The notes below the pieces were generated by a model. The model saw only the letters and a list, made by a program, of their open reading frames with translations, was not told the DNA's origin and ran no database searches. The translations under genes and the position numbers were made by a program. A DNA stretch of 62,355 bases, from positions 1 through 62,355 of IMG/VR virus record IMGVR_UViG_3300035156_000134; one strand, written 5' to 3'. Within the stretch, counting starts at the first letter, position 1. Every line of letters starts with the position of its first letter. This DNA comes from a virus. Below are positions 55,575 through 62,198 of the stretch, piece by piece.

Positions 55575-57550
55575 TGGACCTGGCCGATGGCGTTCAAGAT
55601 CGCCTGGCGCTTCGGCGTCTCACTCAGCGGCTGAGCAGCATACTCACGCATGCCCCACGCGCCGTATTGGCTGATGGTGCCGGTGTGGCTGTACATCGTG
55701 AGGTTGTCACCGATGTCCCGCTTCCACTCGGCCAGAAACAGGTCGTACTGCTCCTTCATCCGAGGGTCACGCTGCATGGCTTCAGCCACCACTGCAGTCG
55801 GCCCGTTCGGGCTGATGATGTGCTGACCTGCCTCGTAGGTGATGTAGCGCAGGCCGAACTTCTGCGCCAGCCGCCAGTTGGCCTTGGCCCGATCCAGTGT
55901 GAACACCCGCTGCGCGGCTAGCCGGGTGAACGCGGCATCCAGGTCGCTCACCGTCAGCTTGTCGTTCGGCGGATCGAAGAACGAGTGGCCAAAGTACGGG
56001 GCCGTGGCGAAGGCGTCGTGCCACTTCGCTGTGTCCTTGAACTCCAGCACCCGCTCACCAGCCCAGGGGTTATCGTTCTGGGCTGAAATGACCCGGACCA
56101 ACTTGCCGGGCTGATCAGCGAAGATCGGCGTCAGGATCTTCATCATCTCGGTCGACTTCTGGCCGAGGCGATAGAGGTGGTTGGTGTAGCGGTCTGCCGC
56201 CAGGCCTTGGGCGACGCCCTCGTTCAGCGCCTGCGTGGTTTGGCCGAACTGGAAGTTCCAGACCTCGTTTGACAGCTCGTAGTAGGCACTGCGACCCGGC
56301 TTGAGGTTGGCACGGACATATTCGCCGTGGCGCTTGATGTAATCCGCATCCGCGTTCCAGGGGATGGTGAACCAGGCATCGCTATCCGCGGCGTTGGCCA
56401 GGGCGACCATGTGCTCCACAGCCGTACCGTCGTTGCCACCGCTGGTCGGCGTGGACCGGGTGGCCCAGGTCACTAAGGGTGGGTTCCCGTTGGCGGCCGA
56501 CCAGTCCAGGAAGCGAAGCAGCTTGAACGGCTTCACATCGTCGACGTAGCGCTTGTCGAACACGCCGACCTGCTCAACGCCTGGCTCCCGGCAGTCGAGG
56601 TTCCGGAAGTCCTTGGCGCCGGTCACATAGAGCAGCAGCGACGGTCGACTCTGACCGATCTTGCTGAAGTCAAAGCCGCGCCAGGTGAAGATGACCGACC
56701 CGCTCTCGCTGTAACCACCAGCGTCTGAGTCAACCCGGACCTTGCCGAAGCCCTCCCACGTGCAGGTGACTGAAGTGGCCTTGTTGGCCCACACGGCCTG
56801 CGGCACGTTGATCGCCAGCACACCGGACGAGACCGGGTAGCCATAGGCGTTCAGCTTGTCACGCGGACTGTCATCGTTCCAGCTGACCGCTGGGTCCTTC
56901 CAGCCGCCGGCGCCGTAGGCCAGGTTAGCCCAGACCCGCTCGGTCGCATAGTAGACCGGGCCAGAGACGTTCATGCCGATCACGGTCGGCTTGATCGGAC
57001 CAGCCGGCGATGGAGTCGGCGTGGGCAGCGGGACTGGCGTCGGAGTAGGCGTCGGGCTCGGGGCCGGCAGCGTCGACACGTCGGTGTTGAACTCGCAGGC
57101 CTTCTTGACGTTGACGGCTGGATCCCCGAAGACCTCGTTCGAGCAGACCACGACGCCGGTCTGGACCAGCTTGAAGTTCCACTTGCCGGGCACCCCGTAG
57201 CGGACCACGGCTGGCGTGATCGGCCCACAGACATCATCCTCCAGGCCACATGCAACCCAGCCGCTCGGCTTGGGAGTCGGTGTAGGCGTGGGGACCGGCG
57301 TCGGGGCAGGCGCTGGCAGCTTCGCCAGGAAGGCCTTCCGAGCGTTGACCGCGTCCGTGGCGATCACGCCAGCCCGGTTGAAGCAGGCGATGCCCGTTTC
57401 CAACTTGGTCCGGTTGGTCTGGTCAGCCTTGGGTACGGCCGTGCTGCCGCAGTTGCTAATGGTGGGCGGTTTGGCCACGGTTGTCTGCGCTTTGACGGTG
57501 GCAACACCGCTCATCAGCACAGCGACCATGAGGAAGGCTCGTTTTGTCAT
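55571..57550 (-). CDS. secreted glycoside-hydrolase-like protein with PT linkers
   Basis: The protein has 659 residues. The start at 57550 gives a signal peptide (MTKRAFLMVAVLMSGVATVKA). Two Pro/Thr linkers (PAPTPVPTPTPTP; SPTPTPTPVPLPTPTP) separate small Cys-containing domains from a C-terminal half of about 430 residues. There, YYELSNEVWNFQFG (Asn-Glu acid/base) and LRYITYEAGQHI (Glu nucleophile) match the order of clan GH-A barrels. It likely cleaves an extracellular or capsular polysaccharide after export, unlike virion-borne depolymerases. The exact family is not determined. Confidence 0.65.
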   Translation of the reverse strand: MTKRAFLMVAVLMSGVATVKAQTTVAKPPTISNCGSTAVPKADQTNRTKLETGIACFNRAGVIATDAVNARKAFLAKLPAPAPTPVPTPTPTPKPSGWVACGLEDDVCGPITPAVVRYGVPGKWNFKLVQTGVVVCSNEVFGDPAVNVKKACEFNTDVSTLPAPSPTPTPTPVPLPTPTPSPAGPIKPTVIGMNVSGPVYYATERVWANLAYGAGGWKDPAVSWNDDSPRDKLNAYGYPVSSGVLAINVPQAVWANKATSVTCTWEGFGKVRVDSDAGGYSESGSVIFTWRGFDFSKIGQSRPSLLLYVTGAKDFRNLDCREPGVEQVGVFDKRYVDDVKPFKLLRFLDWSAANGNPPLVTWATRSTPTSGGNDGTAVEHMVALANAADSDAWFTIPWNADADYIKRHGEYVRANLKPGRSAYYELSNEVWNFQFGQTTQALNEGVAQGLAADRYTNHLYRLGQKSTEMMKILTPIFADQPGKLVRVISAQNDNPWAGERVLEFKDTAKWHDAFATAPYFGHSFFDPPNDKLTVSDLDAAFTRLAAQRVFTLDRAKANWRLAQKFGLRYITYEAGQHIISPNGPTAVVAEAMQRDPRMKEQYDLFLAEWKRDIGDNLTMYSHTGTISQYGAWGMREYAAQPLSETPKRQAILNAIGQVQ

Positions 57551-57585
57551 TGGCTGATCTCCTTCAGCTACGGGGTGGAGGCGTC

Positions 57586-57614
57586 TGAATATAGCCTGGG
57601 CCGTTTGATGTACA
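57586..57614 (-). promoter_or_regulatory. TGTACA-family promoter
   Basis: TGTACA (57614-57609), 17-base spacer, TATTCA (57591-57586), then GTAGCTGAAGGAG before ATG 57550. Confidence 0.65.
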
Positions 57615-57836
57615 TCAAGCGGGGTTCTCGGCCCGGACCATGTCGGCCATCCGCTCAATCTCCCACCACTCCTGGCTGGTGAACAGATCCGTACGTCTGG
57701 ACACGTCGTGGGTGAACAGAGCACCCTCAGCCTCCCAGACCACCATCATATACCTCTGGATGAGCGGCAGGCGCATGACGTCATGGTCGACCTTGATCGG
57801 CCCGAGCGTGGATGTGTCGATGGGCTCCTTGCTCAC
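57615..57836 (-). CDS. hypothetical phage protein
   Basis: The protein has 73 residues. GTG 57836 (SKEPIDTSTLG) overlaps the stop of the 27-residue ORF upstream and is preferred to a longer frame. Contains YMMVVWEAEGALFTHDVSRR and SQEWWEIERMADMV. Its stop abuts the TGTACA box of the next promoter. Function unknown. Confidence 0.6.
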   Translation of the reverse strand: MSKEPIDTSTLGPIKVDHDVMRLPLIQRYMMVVWEAEGALFTHDVSRRTDLFTSQEWWEIERMADMVRAENPA

Positions 57837-57916
57837 TTCCCTGATCCCATCATCGCGCCTGCCACCAGCTCGATGGCAGACCAGACCTTCTCGCTGCACC
57901 AGCGCCAGAGCCTCAC
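57833..57916 (-). CDS. 27-residue micro-ORF linked by GTGA overlaps
   Basis: GTG 57916 overlaps the upstream stop and its own stop overlaps the next GTG. The product begins VRLWRWCSEKVWSAIELVAG: a Trp-rich amphipathic helix. Either a real micro-protein or a translational relay between two genes. Confidence 0.4.
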   Translation of the reverse strand: MRLWRWCSEKVWSAIELVAGAMMGSGK

Positions 57917-58182
57917 GACTTGGCCTCCTTCAACTTCGCCACCACCAGATCAAAGTGCTCGACCACATGGATGACTCCGCCGTCCTCGACACCGGAGTTC
58001 ATCGTGATCCAGGTGCCGTCCTCGACCCAGCGCTTGTCGCTCAAAGCCGCGAGCTTGTCGTCTTCGTGGCAAACCAGCCTCGGGCTGAACGACTCGATCC
58101 GGTCGACGTTGACCACCACCGGCGTCGCAGCGGAGCGTCCATAGATCCTGGACGGCTCGGTAAACATCACCATTCGTAACAT
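57913..58182 (-). CDS. small beta-rich protein
   Basis: The protein has 89 residues. PVVVNVDRIESF and GTWITMNSGVEDGGVIHVVE followed by a C-terminal helix loosely resemble FlbD-like small proteins, without enough identity to call it. CTGAAGGAGG leads the ATG at 58182, behind the promoter at 58208-58236. Confidence 0.6.
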   Translation of the reverse strand: MLRMVMFTEPSRIYGRSAATPVVVNVDRIESFSPRLVCHEDDKLAALSDKRWVEDGTWITMNSGVEDGGVIHVVEHFDLVVAKLKEAKS

Positions 58183-58207
58183 GTGGGTCCTCCTTCAGCT
58201 TGATCCC

Positions 58208-58236
58208 GGCTTAAGCCGCTTGGGATAGTCTGTACA
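58208..58236 (-). promoter_or_regulatory. TGTACA-family promoter
   Basis: TGTACA (58236-58231), 17-base spacer, TAAGCC (58213-58208), upstream GATGAAATTGTC, downstream AGCTGAAGGAGG. Confidence 0.7.
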
Positions 58237-58270
58237 TAGACAATTTCATCATACCAGATAGCCGCCTGAG

Positions 58271-58492
58271 TTAGCTGTAGCGCTCGAAGTCTTCGGCCGC
58301 AACTACGAGGCCATCGAAGTCCTCTTCGGACCCGAGCACATCCGCCAACTCGATCAGTTGATCCATGGGCACATTGTAATCGTCGGACAGGGACTCGAGG
58401 TACGCAAAGCGGCTCTCGTATCCATGGTCGGCATAGACCGAAGTGCCAGGTGCCTCTGCATTCACACGGTCCTTGGTGGCCTGGCTGATCAT
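58271..58492 (-). CDS. small acidic protein
   Basis: The protein has 73 residues (MISQATKDRVNAEAPGTSVY...), strongly acidic C-terminal half (LGSEEDFDGLVVAAEDFE). ATGA overlap with the upstream gene. Acidic small early proteins sometimes mimic DNA or bind host enzymes; no direct evidence here. Confidence 0.6.
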   Translation of the reverse strand: MISQATKDRVNAEAPGTSVYADHGYESRFAYLESLSDDYNVPMDQLIELADVLGSEEDFDGLVVAAEDFERYS

Positions 58493-58722
58493 GCCGGGTC
58501 GCCCGCACCGTTCGGCGCAACATACATGGCGATGACTTCCCAGACGATGTCATCTGAGTTCTTCGACGTCCTGCCACTATATAGCGCGGACATCAACGTC
58601 TTCGTGTCAGCCTTGACGGTGTTGGTCGTAGCGTACGCAGCTGTCTCGGCGTGCCAGCCACCGAAGGTGCTCTCGTAGTGGATGCCGTCCTTTCGGATGA
58701 CGATCAATTTGAAATGTGGCAT
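58489..58722 (-). CDS. hypothetical phage protein
   Basis: The protein has 77 residues (MPHFKLIVIRKDGIHYESTF...). The start follows GCTGAAGGAG. Beta-alpha-beta composition. First of a two-gene unit driven by the promoter at 58751-58779. Confidence 0.6.
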   Translation of the reverse strand: MPHFKLIVIRKDGIHYESTFGGWHAETAAYATTNTVKADTKTLMSALYSGRTSKNSDDIVWEVIAMYVAPNGAGDPA

Positions 58723-58750
58723 CTTGGTCTCCTTCAGCATTGTGGCTCTG

Positions 58751-58779
58751 TTCATACTGTGGCGAGATGGCCCTGTACA
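58751..58779 (-). promoter_or_regulatory. TGTACA-family promoter
   Basis: TGTACA (58779-58774), 17-base spacer, TATGAA (58756-58751), upstream AATGAAAATATGTG, leader TGCTGAAGGAG. It overlaps the end of the upstream gene. Confidence 0.7.
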
Positions 58780-59039
58780 CACATATTTTCATTACCTCGA
58801 AGCTCTCGCATCTTCAATCCAAGCTCGCGTCTCGTCAGAACAATGGCGCCGAGTTCCAAAGCGACTTTGCGTCTAGTTAGCGACACGTCATAGTGCGGAA
58901 AGCTTGTCGGTTGAAACCAGGTGCGGCGCATGCCGATCTGATCAGCCACGGCGTGTAGCTCGTCAAGTGTGTCAGCAATCATGTGACACATCTTCATGCG
59001 ACCAAGTGGGTTCCGGGCTTCGTCGACATAGACACTCAT
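58752..59039 (-). CDS. DUF4031 family protein
   Basis: The protein has 95 residues. MSVYVDEARNPLGRMKMCHM, then IADTLDELHAVADQIG, then SFPHYDVSLTRRKVALELGA matches DUF4031, a small family widespread in bacteria and phages; biochemical function unknown. The last about 17 residues extend over the next promoter. ATGA overlap fixes the start at 59039. Confidence 0.85.
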   Translation of the reverse strand: MSVYVDEARNPLGRMKMCHMIADTLDELHAVADQIGMRRTWFQPTSFPHYDVSLTRRKVALELGAIVLTRRELGLKMRELRGNENMCVQGHLATV

Positions 59040-59206
59040 GCTCGAGCTTCTTTGATGGTCGCGAGCAATGCTTCCATGTCTGTGTCTTCCTCGACGGCTC
59101 CGTGCTCGATCATTTCGTCTGCGAAGTCCTGATCAGACTGTGGCATATCGAAACCGTTGGCGACGCAGTTGGCGATATTTTCTTTGATGATCTCGAGCAA
59201 TGTCAT
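59036..59206 (-). CDS. small acidic helical protein
   Basis: The protein has 56 residues (MTLLEIIKENIANCVANGFD...), acidic. It follows the CTGCTGAGGAG leader and overlaps the DUF4031 start. Function unknown. Confidence 0.6.
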   Translation of the reverse strand: MTLLEIIKENIANCVANGFDMPQSDQDFADEMIEHGAVEEDTDMEALLATIKEARA

Positions 59207-59231
59207 GGTGGGCTCCTCAGCAGATGCACGA

Positions 59232-59260
59232 TGCCTATTTCACTTTGAGACTTATGTACA
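59232..59260 (-). promoter_or_regulatory. TGTACA-family promoter
   Basis: TGTACA (59260-59255), 17-base spacer, TAGGCA (59237-59232), upstream AATGAAAATAAGTG, leader CTGCTGAGGAG. Confidence 0.7.
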
Positions 59261-59283
59261 CACTTATTTTCATTATCCAAATT

Positions 59284-59354
59284 CCCCGGAAATGTACCGG
59301 GGTGGCTGGCCGCGGTTCGGCCACGGTACAAGGGGGGACCGCGCGATGAGCCCT
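59284..59354 (-). ncRNA. candidate structured small RNA between tandem promoters
   Basis: A promoter at 59361-59389 reads toward this gene-free stretch. Nested pairings are visible: GTACCG (59329-59324 minus) with CGGTAC (59299-59294), TGGCCG with CGGCCA inside it, and CCCCGG with CCGGGG at 59302-59284. No coding frame of reasonable size exists. It may be a small RNA or a structured leader that ends before the next promoter. Confidence 0.35.
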
Positions 59355-59360
59355 AGTCCC

Positions 59361-59389
59361 ATCGTACCACGACCTCACATCAATGTACA
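59361..59389 (-). promoter_or_regulatory. TGTACA-family promoter without downstream gene
   Basis: TGTACA (59389-59384), 17-base spacer, TACGAT (59366-59361), upstream AATGAAAATAGTTG. It is the outermost of the minus-strand set. Confidence 0.6.
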
Positions 59390-59702
59390 CAACTATTTTC
59401 ATTCAACCGCATTTATTTTGAGCTCCGCACAGAGCCGCCACGATCATCGAGCTGCCGACACTGTAACTAGCTATCCGCGTATACACGGCTGTGTTCACCA
59501 CGCACCTACGCACAAATGAACATTGCGTCTGTGCTACGCGTATACTATGACCATGTACAGAGCGTCCGCGCTAGCACGACTGTAGACCGTGCTCACACTG
59601 CACACGGTACCGTGCACGTAGCACTCACGTTCACAGCAATGTTCATTTGACTGTGTGCAATGTTCATAACCATGTACGCACGGTGTCCTAGCGCTAGCTG
59701 CC
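59390..59702. other. noncoding region with iteron-like repeats and palindromes
   Basis: No gene is seen. ATGAACATTGC occurs once forward (59516-59526) and twice inverted (59636-59646 and 59657-59667); the outer pair extends to a 14-base inverted repeat (59513-59526 with 59636-59649). CGCGTATAC occurs twice (59476-59484, 59537-59545). Perfect palindromes CACGGTACCGTG (59603-59614) and CTAGCGCTAG (59688-59697) are present. It adjoins the small terminase candidate. An origin, packaging site or operator cluster are the main options. Confidence 0.5.
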
Positions 59703-60182
59703 TCAGGCAGGCTCTGCGCCTGGTAGCGGTGTGGTGGGATCTTCAGCGCCTGGAAGTTTCAGCGGCTCGGCTCCGACTGCGTTGAGAATGTTGTTGAGCA
59801 ACCCCATCACCATGTCCTGGTCACCAAGCCCATCGTCTGCCTGGCTCAGCTCGACATGCTCCTTAGGTTTCCCGTACGCCCGTGAGAGCAGGCGGTCAGC
59901 GCACTCCATGCGGATGGATGGGTGGACGGCTGGATCCAGTGCGATGTCGCTCATCACCTTGACCATGGCCTCGGTCTTGGGCACAATCAGCTCACGCAAA
60001 CGGTTGGCGCGCTCAACACCCTGCCGTTGGGCTGTGAGCTTGGTCTCCAGCTGCGCCTCACCTAGCCCATGGCCCGCCATGACGCGGTCTGTCTTCTCGA
60101 CTGGGTCCTTGACCGCCCGAGCCCTTGAGCCTCTAGGCTTCGTGGCGCCTTTCTTCACGGGAACTGGGTCCGCCTTGGGCAT
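59703..60182 (-). CDS. probable terminase small subunit
   Basis: The protein has 159 residues. ATG 60182 (MPKADPVPVKKG) with GAGGACC upstream is preferred over a longer frame. A basic Pro/Lys-rich N-terminus is followed by helices and HPSIRMECADRLLSRAYGKP, a segment common in small terminase-type proteins, then KEHVELSQADDG. It would recognise the packaging site, perhaps in the adjacent 59390-59702 region. The large subunit is 8.5 kb away, so the call stays moderate. Confidence 0.5.
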   Translation of the reverse strand: MPKADPVPVKKGATKPRGSRARAVKDPVEKTDRVMAGHGLGEAQLETKLTAQRQGVERANRLRELIVPKTEAMVKVMSDIALDPAVHPSIRMECADRLLSRAYGKPKEHVELSQADDGLGDQDMVMGLLNNILNAVGAEPLKLPGAEDPTTPLPGAEPA

Positions 60183-60673
60183 TGGTGTGGTCCTCACATA
60201 TCCGAGCATCTCTGTACTCTGAGCCACTGAGTTCGAACATATCGGTGTGCGGGTAGCTCGTCCGCTGCCGGTGGGACCCTCCAGGCTGAAATAACGGAAA
60301 TAACACAAAGAACAGATCCGTTTGGCCGCATTCTGATAGCTGATGGCCCAACCAAATCAACAGCTTAGGCTCAGTTTGGTACAGATTAACAGATCCTACC
60401 CTTCTCTTGTATCTTTGAAGAGATAGAAGGTGGTATAGTAATAAGGATGGTTAGGGTTTACATTCCTATGGAAGTAGAAGGTTGGCCGTCAGAACACAGT
60501 TTCTGTTAATTCCGTTAGGAGGTCCAGGTTTTCGTCTGTGGAGGCCCATCAAAGCGCATCAGCCGCGCCATGCGGTCCCAACACATTCGTTCTGTTCTTT
60601 TGCGGGAACGGAATTTCCGTTATCTTCATAGGCCACGACCGCGTGGCTATGCGAACAAGGGTGTAGACATACA
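60183..60673. other. AT-richer noncoding region with long inverted repeats
   Basis: No gene is supported. ATAACGGAAAT (60291-60301) and ATTTCCGTTAT (60613-60623) form an 11-base inverted pair; ATTAACAGA (60385-60393) and TCTGTTAAT (60502-60510) form a 9-base pair. The stretch 60375-60480 is much richer in A/T than the genome and includes TATAGTAAT. Probably the promoter and operator region of the 60674 gene. Confidence 0.45.
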
Positions 60674-61291
60674 ATGCCATACCAATTCAAGCAATTTGCT
60701 GCCGGCCTCTCATACGAGGAAGTAGAGGAGCAACGACTCATCGAAACATGGATCGACCTGATGAACGCCGAGGAAGAGTCCAAGTTGCAGGGCGTCAAAG
60801 CACAGTACCTCACAAAAGACCAGATGTCGGACAGAGCGACTAAAATCAAGGCCGTTATTGGCAAATTGGGGTATGATCCAGCCCAACCACGGCCATCGCG
60901 CCAACGTGGCAGACCAAGAGACGGAGCGATCCCGAACCCATTGCCGCCACTGCAGACGAAGCTAACCTCATGCCTCGGTGAGCAGTACACCATCGTGGCC
61001 TACGGCCGGTCGCCCAGGAAGCTCGGCGAAACATTCGACATGGTGGCGTATATCGATGAGCGTGGCAAGCTCGTGTTCAGGAACCTGGTCAACCTGTTCT
61101 GTGGCATGTTGCCTTCAGGCATTCCGACTGTGACGTGGCCAGAGGATCCTAGAGGTCTGAAGCCTGGCGAGAAGATCCCACTGTCCAAGCGCCGAACAGC
61201 CTCGAAGCAGGATCTGAAACGTGACCGTGACGAGATGGACGAAGATCTGAAGCAGCACAAGGCTCGGAAGGCCTCAGGCCGCATGTACTGA
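60674..61291 (+). CDS. AT-hook-containing protein, possible regulator
   Basis: The protein has 205 residues and is the only plus-strand gene of this end. A helical N-terminus (GLSYEEVEEQRLIETWIDLM) precedes RQRGRPRDG, a GRP-centred AT-hook at about residues 76-81. A beta-rich centre (YTIVAYGRSPRKLGETFDMV) and a highly charged tail (KQDLKRDRDEMDEDLKQHKA) follow. A long AT-rich leader with inverted repeats suggests autoregulated expression. DNA binding is inferred; no family recognised. Confidence 0.6.
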   Translation: MPYQFKQFAAGLSYEEVEEQRLIETWIDLMNAEEESKLQGVKAQYLTKDQMSDRATKIKAVIGKLGYDPAQPRPSRQRGRPRDGAIPNPLPPLQTKLTSCLGEQYTIVAYGRSPRKLGETFDMVAYIDERGKLVFRNLVNLFCGMLPSGIPTVTWPEDPRGLKPGEKIPLSKRRTASKQDLKRDRDEMDEDLKQHKARKASGRMY

Positions 61292-61297
61292 TCGCCT

Positions 61298-61361
61298 CAG
61301 ATGGCCGTCCCAAGCATCCCAGAAGCGCAATGCGCAGGACGAATGATAGTACGGCCATCTG
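61298..61361. terminator. candidate bidirectional terminator between convergent genes
   Basis: CAGATGGCCGT (61298-61308) pairs perfectly with ACGGCCATCTG (61351-61361) across 42 bases. It lies between the stops of the 60674 and 61389 genes; no U-run. Confidence 0.5.
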
Positions 61362-61388
61362 GTAATCAACGGCGCGTCTGCGGGTACG

Positions 61389-61640
61389 TCACGTGTCGGT
61401 GCGTTGGATATCGAAGATGCTGATGGACGGCGTCAACCGGTCCTGCTCGCGGAGTTGGGTGAACATGGTGGGCTCGTTGAAGAGCTTGCGGTGGAGCTTA
61501 TCCATCCGCTTGATCAGCGCCTCAGCCTGTTTGGCTACAGGTCCCTTCCTGTGGTTCGCATCAGCGAAGCCGTCACGGTCCTGGCATGCGTAGTGCAGGG
61601 CTAGTGAAATGGTCTGAAGGTCGGACTTGGTGAAGGTCAT
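61389..61640 (-). CDS. small phage protein (complete copy)
   Basis: The protein has 83 residues (MTFTKSDLQTISLALHYACQ...), with LIKRMDKLHRKLFNEP in a basic helix. The ATG overlaps the preceding stop (ATGA). A truncated, diverged copy is at 1-172. Function unknown. Confidence 0.7.
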   Translation of the reverse strand: MTFTKSDLQTISLALHYACQDRDGFADANHRKGPVAKQAEALIKRMDKLHRKLFNEPTMFTQLREQDRLTPSISIFDIQRTDT

Positions 61641-62017
61641 GAGCGGTAGTCCTTATACTTCTCCCACTGCGCAGCCTCGAGCACTTCTCGGGCGAGAGCT
61701 CGTGGATCATTATGGCCTGCACCGATCTCCTCCAAGGCCTTGGCCATGCGGGCACCGGCCGAGCCGTAGACGGACTTGAAGACCTCGTTGTTGAACCGCT
61801 TCATGCCGGCCTCGTCGCTGGCCTGCTCACGGGCCGCCACCTTGACAGGGTCATGAGTCCCGCAGTAGCCGTTGGCCTTGGGCTTGTGGCTGCACTGCTT
61901 GTAGGTGGGCCAGCGGCCGAGGTAGGTCGTCACAGCTGCCTTGCAGCGGTTAGGGTCGACAGCGCGCTTGGCATCCGTGATGCCGCCGCTGCGTGGGCTG
62001 TAGTCGTGAACAGGCAT
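61637..62017 (-). CDS. hypothetical Cys/His-rich phage protein (right copy)
   Basis: The protein has 126 residues, starting MPVHDYSPRSGGITDAKRA at 62017. All Cys/His of the left copy (169-549) are kept; differences include Ser/Asn, Pro/Thr and Met/Gln changes spread over the length, as expected for homologues under purifying selection rather than sequencing errors. Confidence 0.75.
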   Translation of the reverse strand: MPVHDYSPRSGGITDAKRAVDPNRCKAAVTTYLGRWPTYKQCSHKPKANGYCGTHDPVKVAAREQASDEAGMKRFNNEVFKSVYGSAGARMAKALEEIGAGHNDPRALAREVLEAAQWEKYKDYRS

Positions 62018-62043
62018 GCCGTGTCTCCTCAGCAGATGAGACC

Positions 62044-62072
62044 TACCTAAGCCGCTCCAATGCATCTGTACA
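62044..62072 (-). promoter_or_regulatory. TGTACA-family promoter (right copy)
   Basis: TGTACA (62072-62067), 17-base spacer, TAGGTA (62049-62044). The left copy differs in spacer length (16) and -10, showing that the element tolerates change. Confidence 0.7.
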
Positions 62073-62093
62073 CACTTAATTTCATTGATGCTC

Positions 62094-62130
62094 AAAAGAT
62101 GGCCGCACCTGACTGAACAGGCACGGCCAT
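62094..62130 (-). terminator. intrinsic terminator (right copy)
   Basis: ATGGCCG (62130-62124 on minus) pairs with CGGCCAT (62105-62099), then TCTTTTG. Same structure as 625-661. Confidence 0.7.
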
Positions 62131-62198
62131 AGGTTCCACGGAACTGTCGGGCTGCGGTAGACCTCCGTGGTGTACGCGAAACTGGTAGCCGGACAAGC

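Noticed and set aside
59284-59354. tRNA gene
   Set aside because: The hairpins do not form a cloverleaf with a T-loop GTTC in the right position or an acceptor stem.
59500-59670. CRISPR-like array
   Set aside because: The repeats are short (9-14 bases), in mixed orientation and unevenly spaced, with no spacer regularity.
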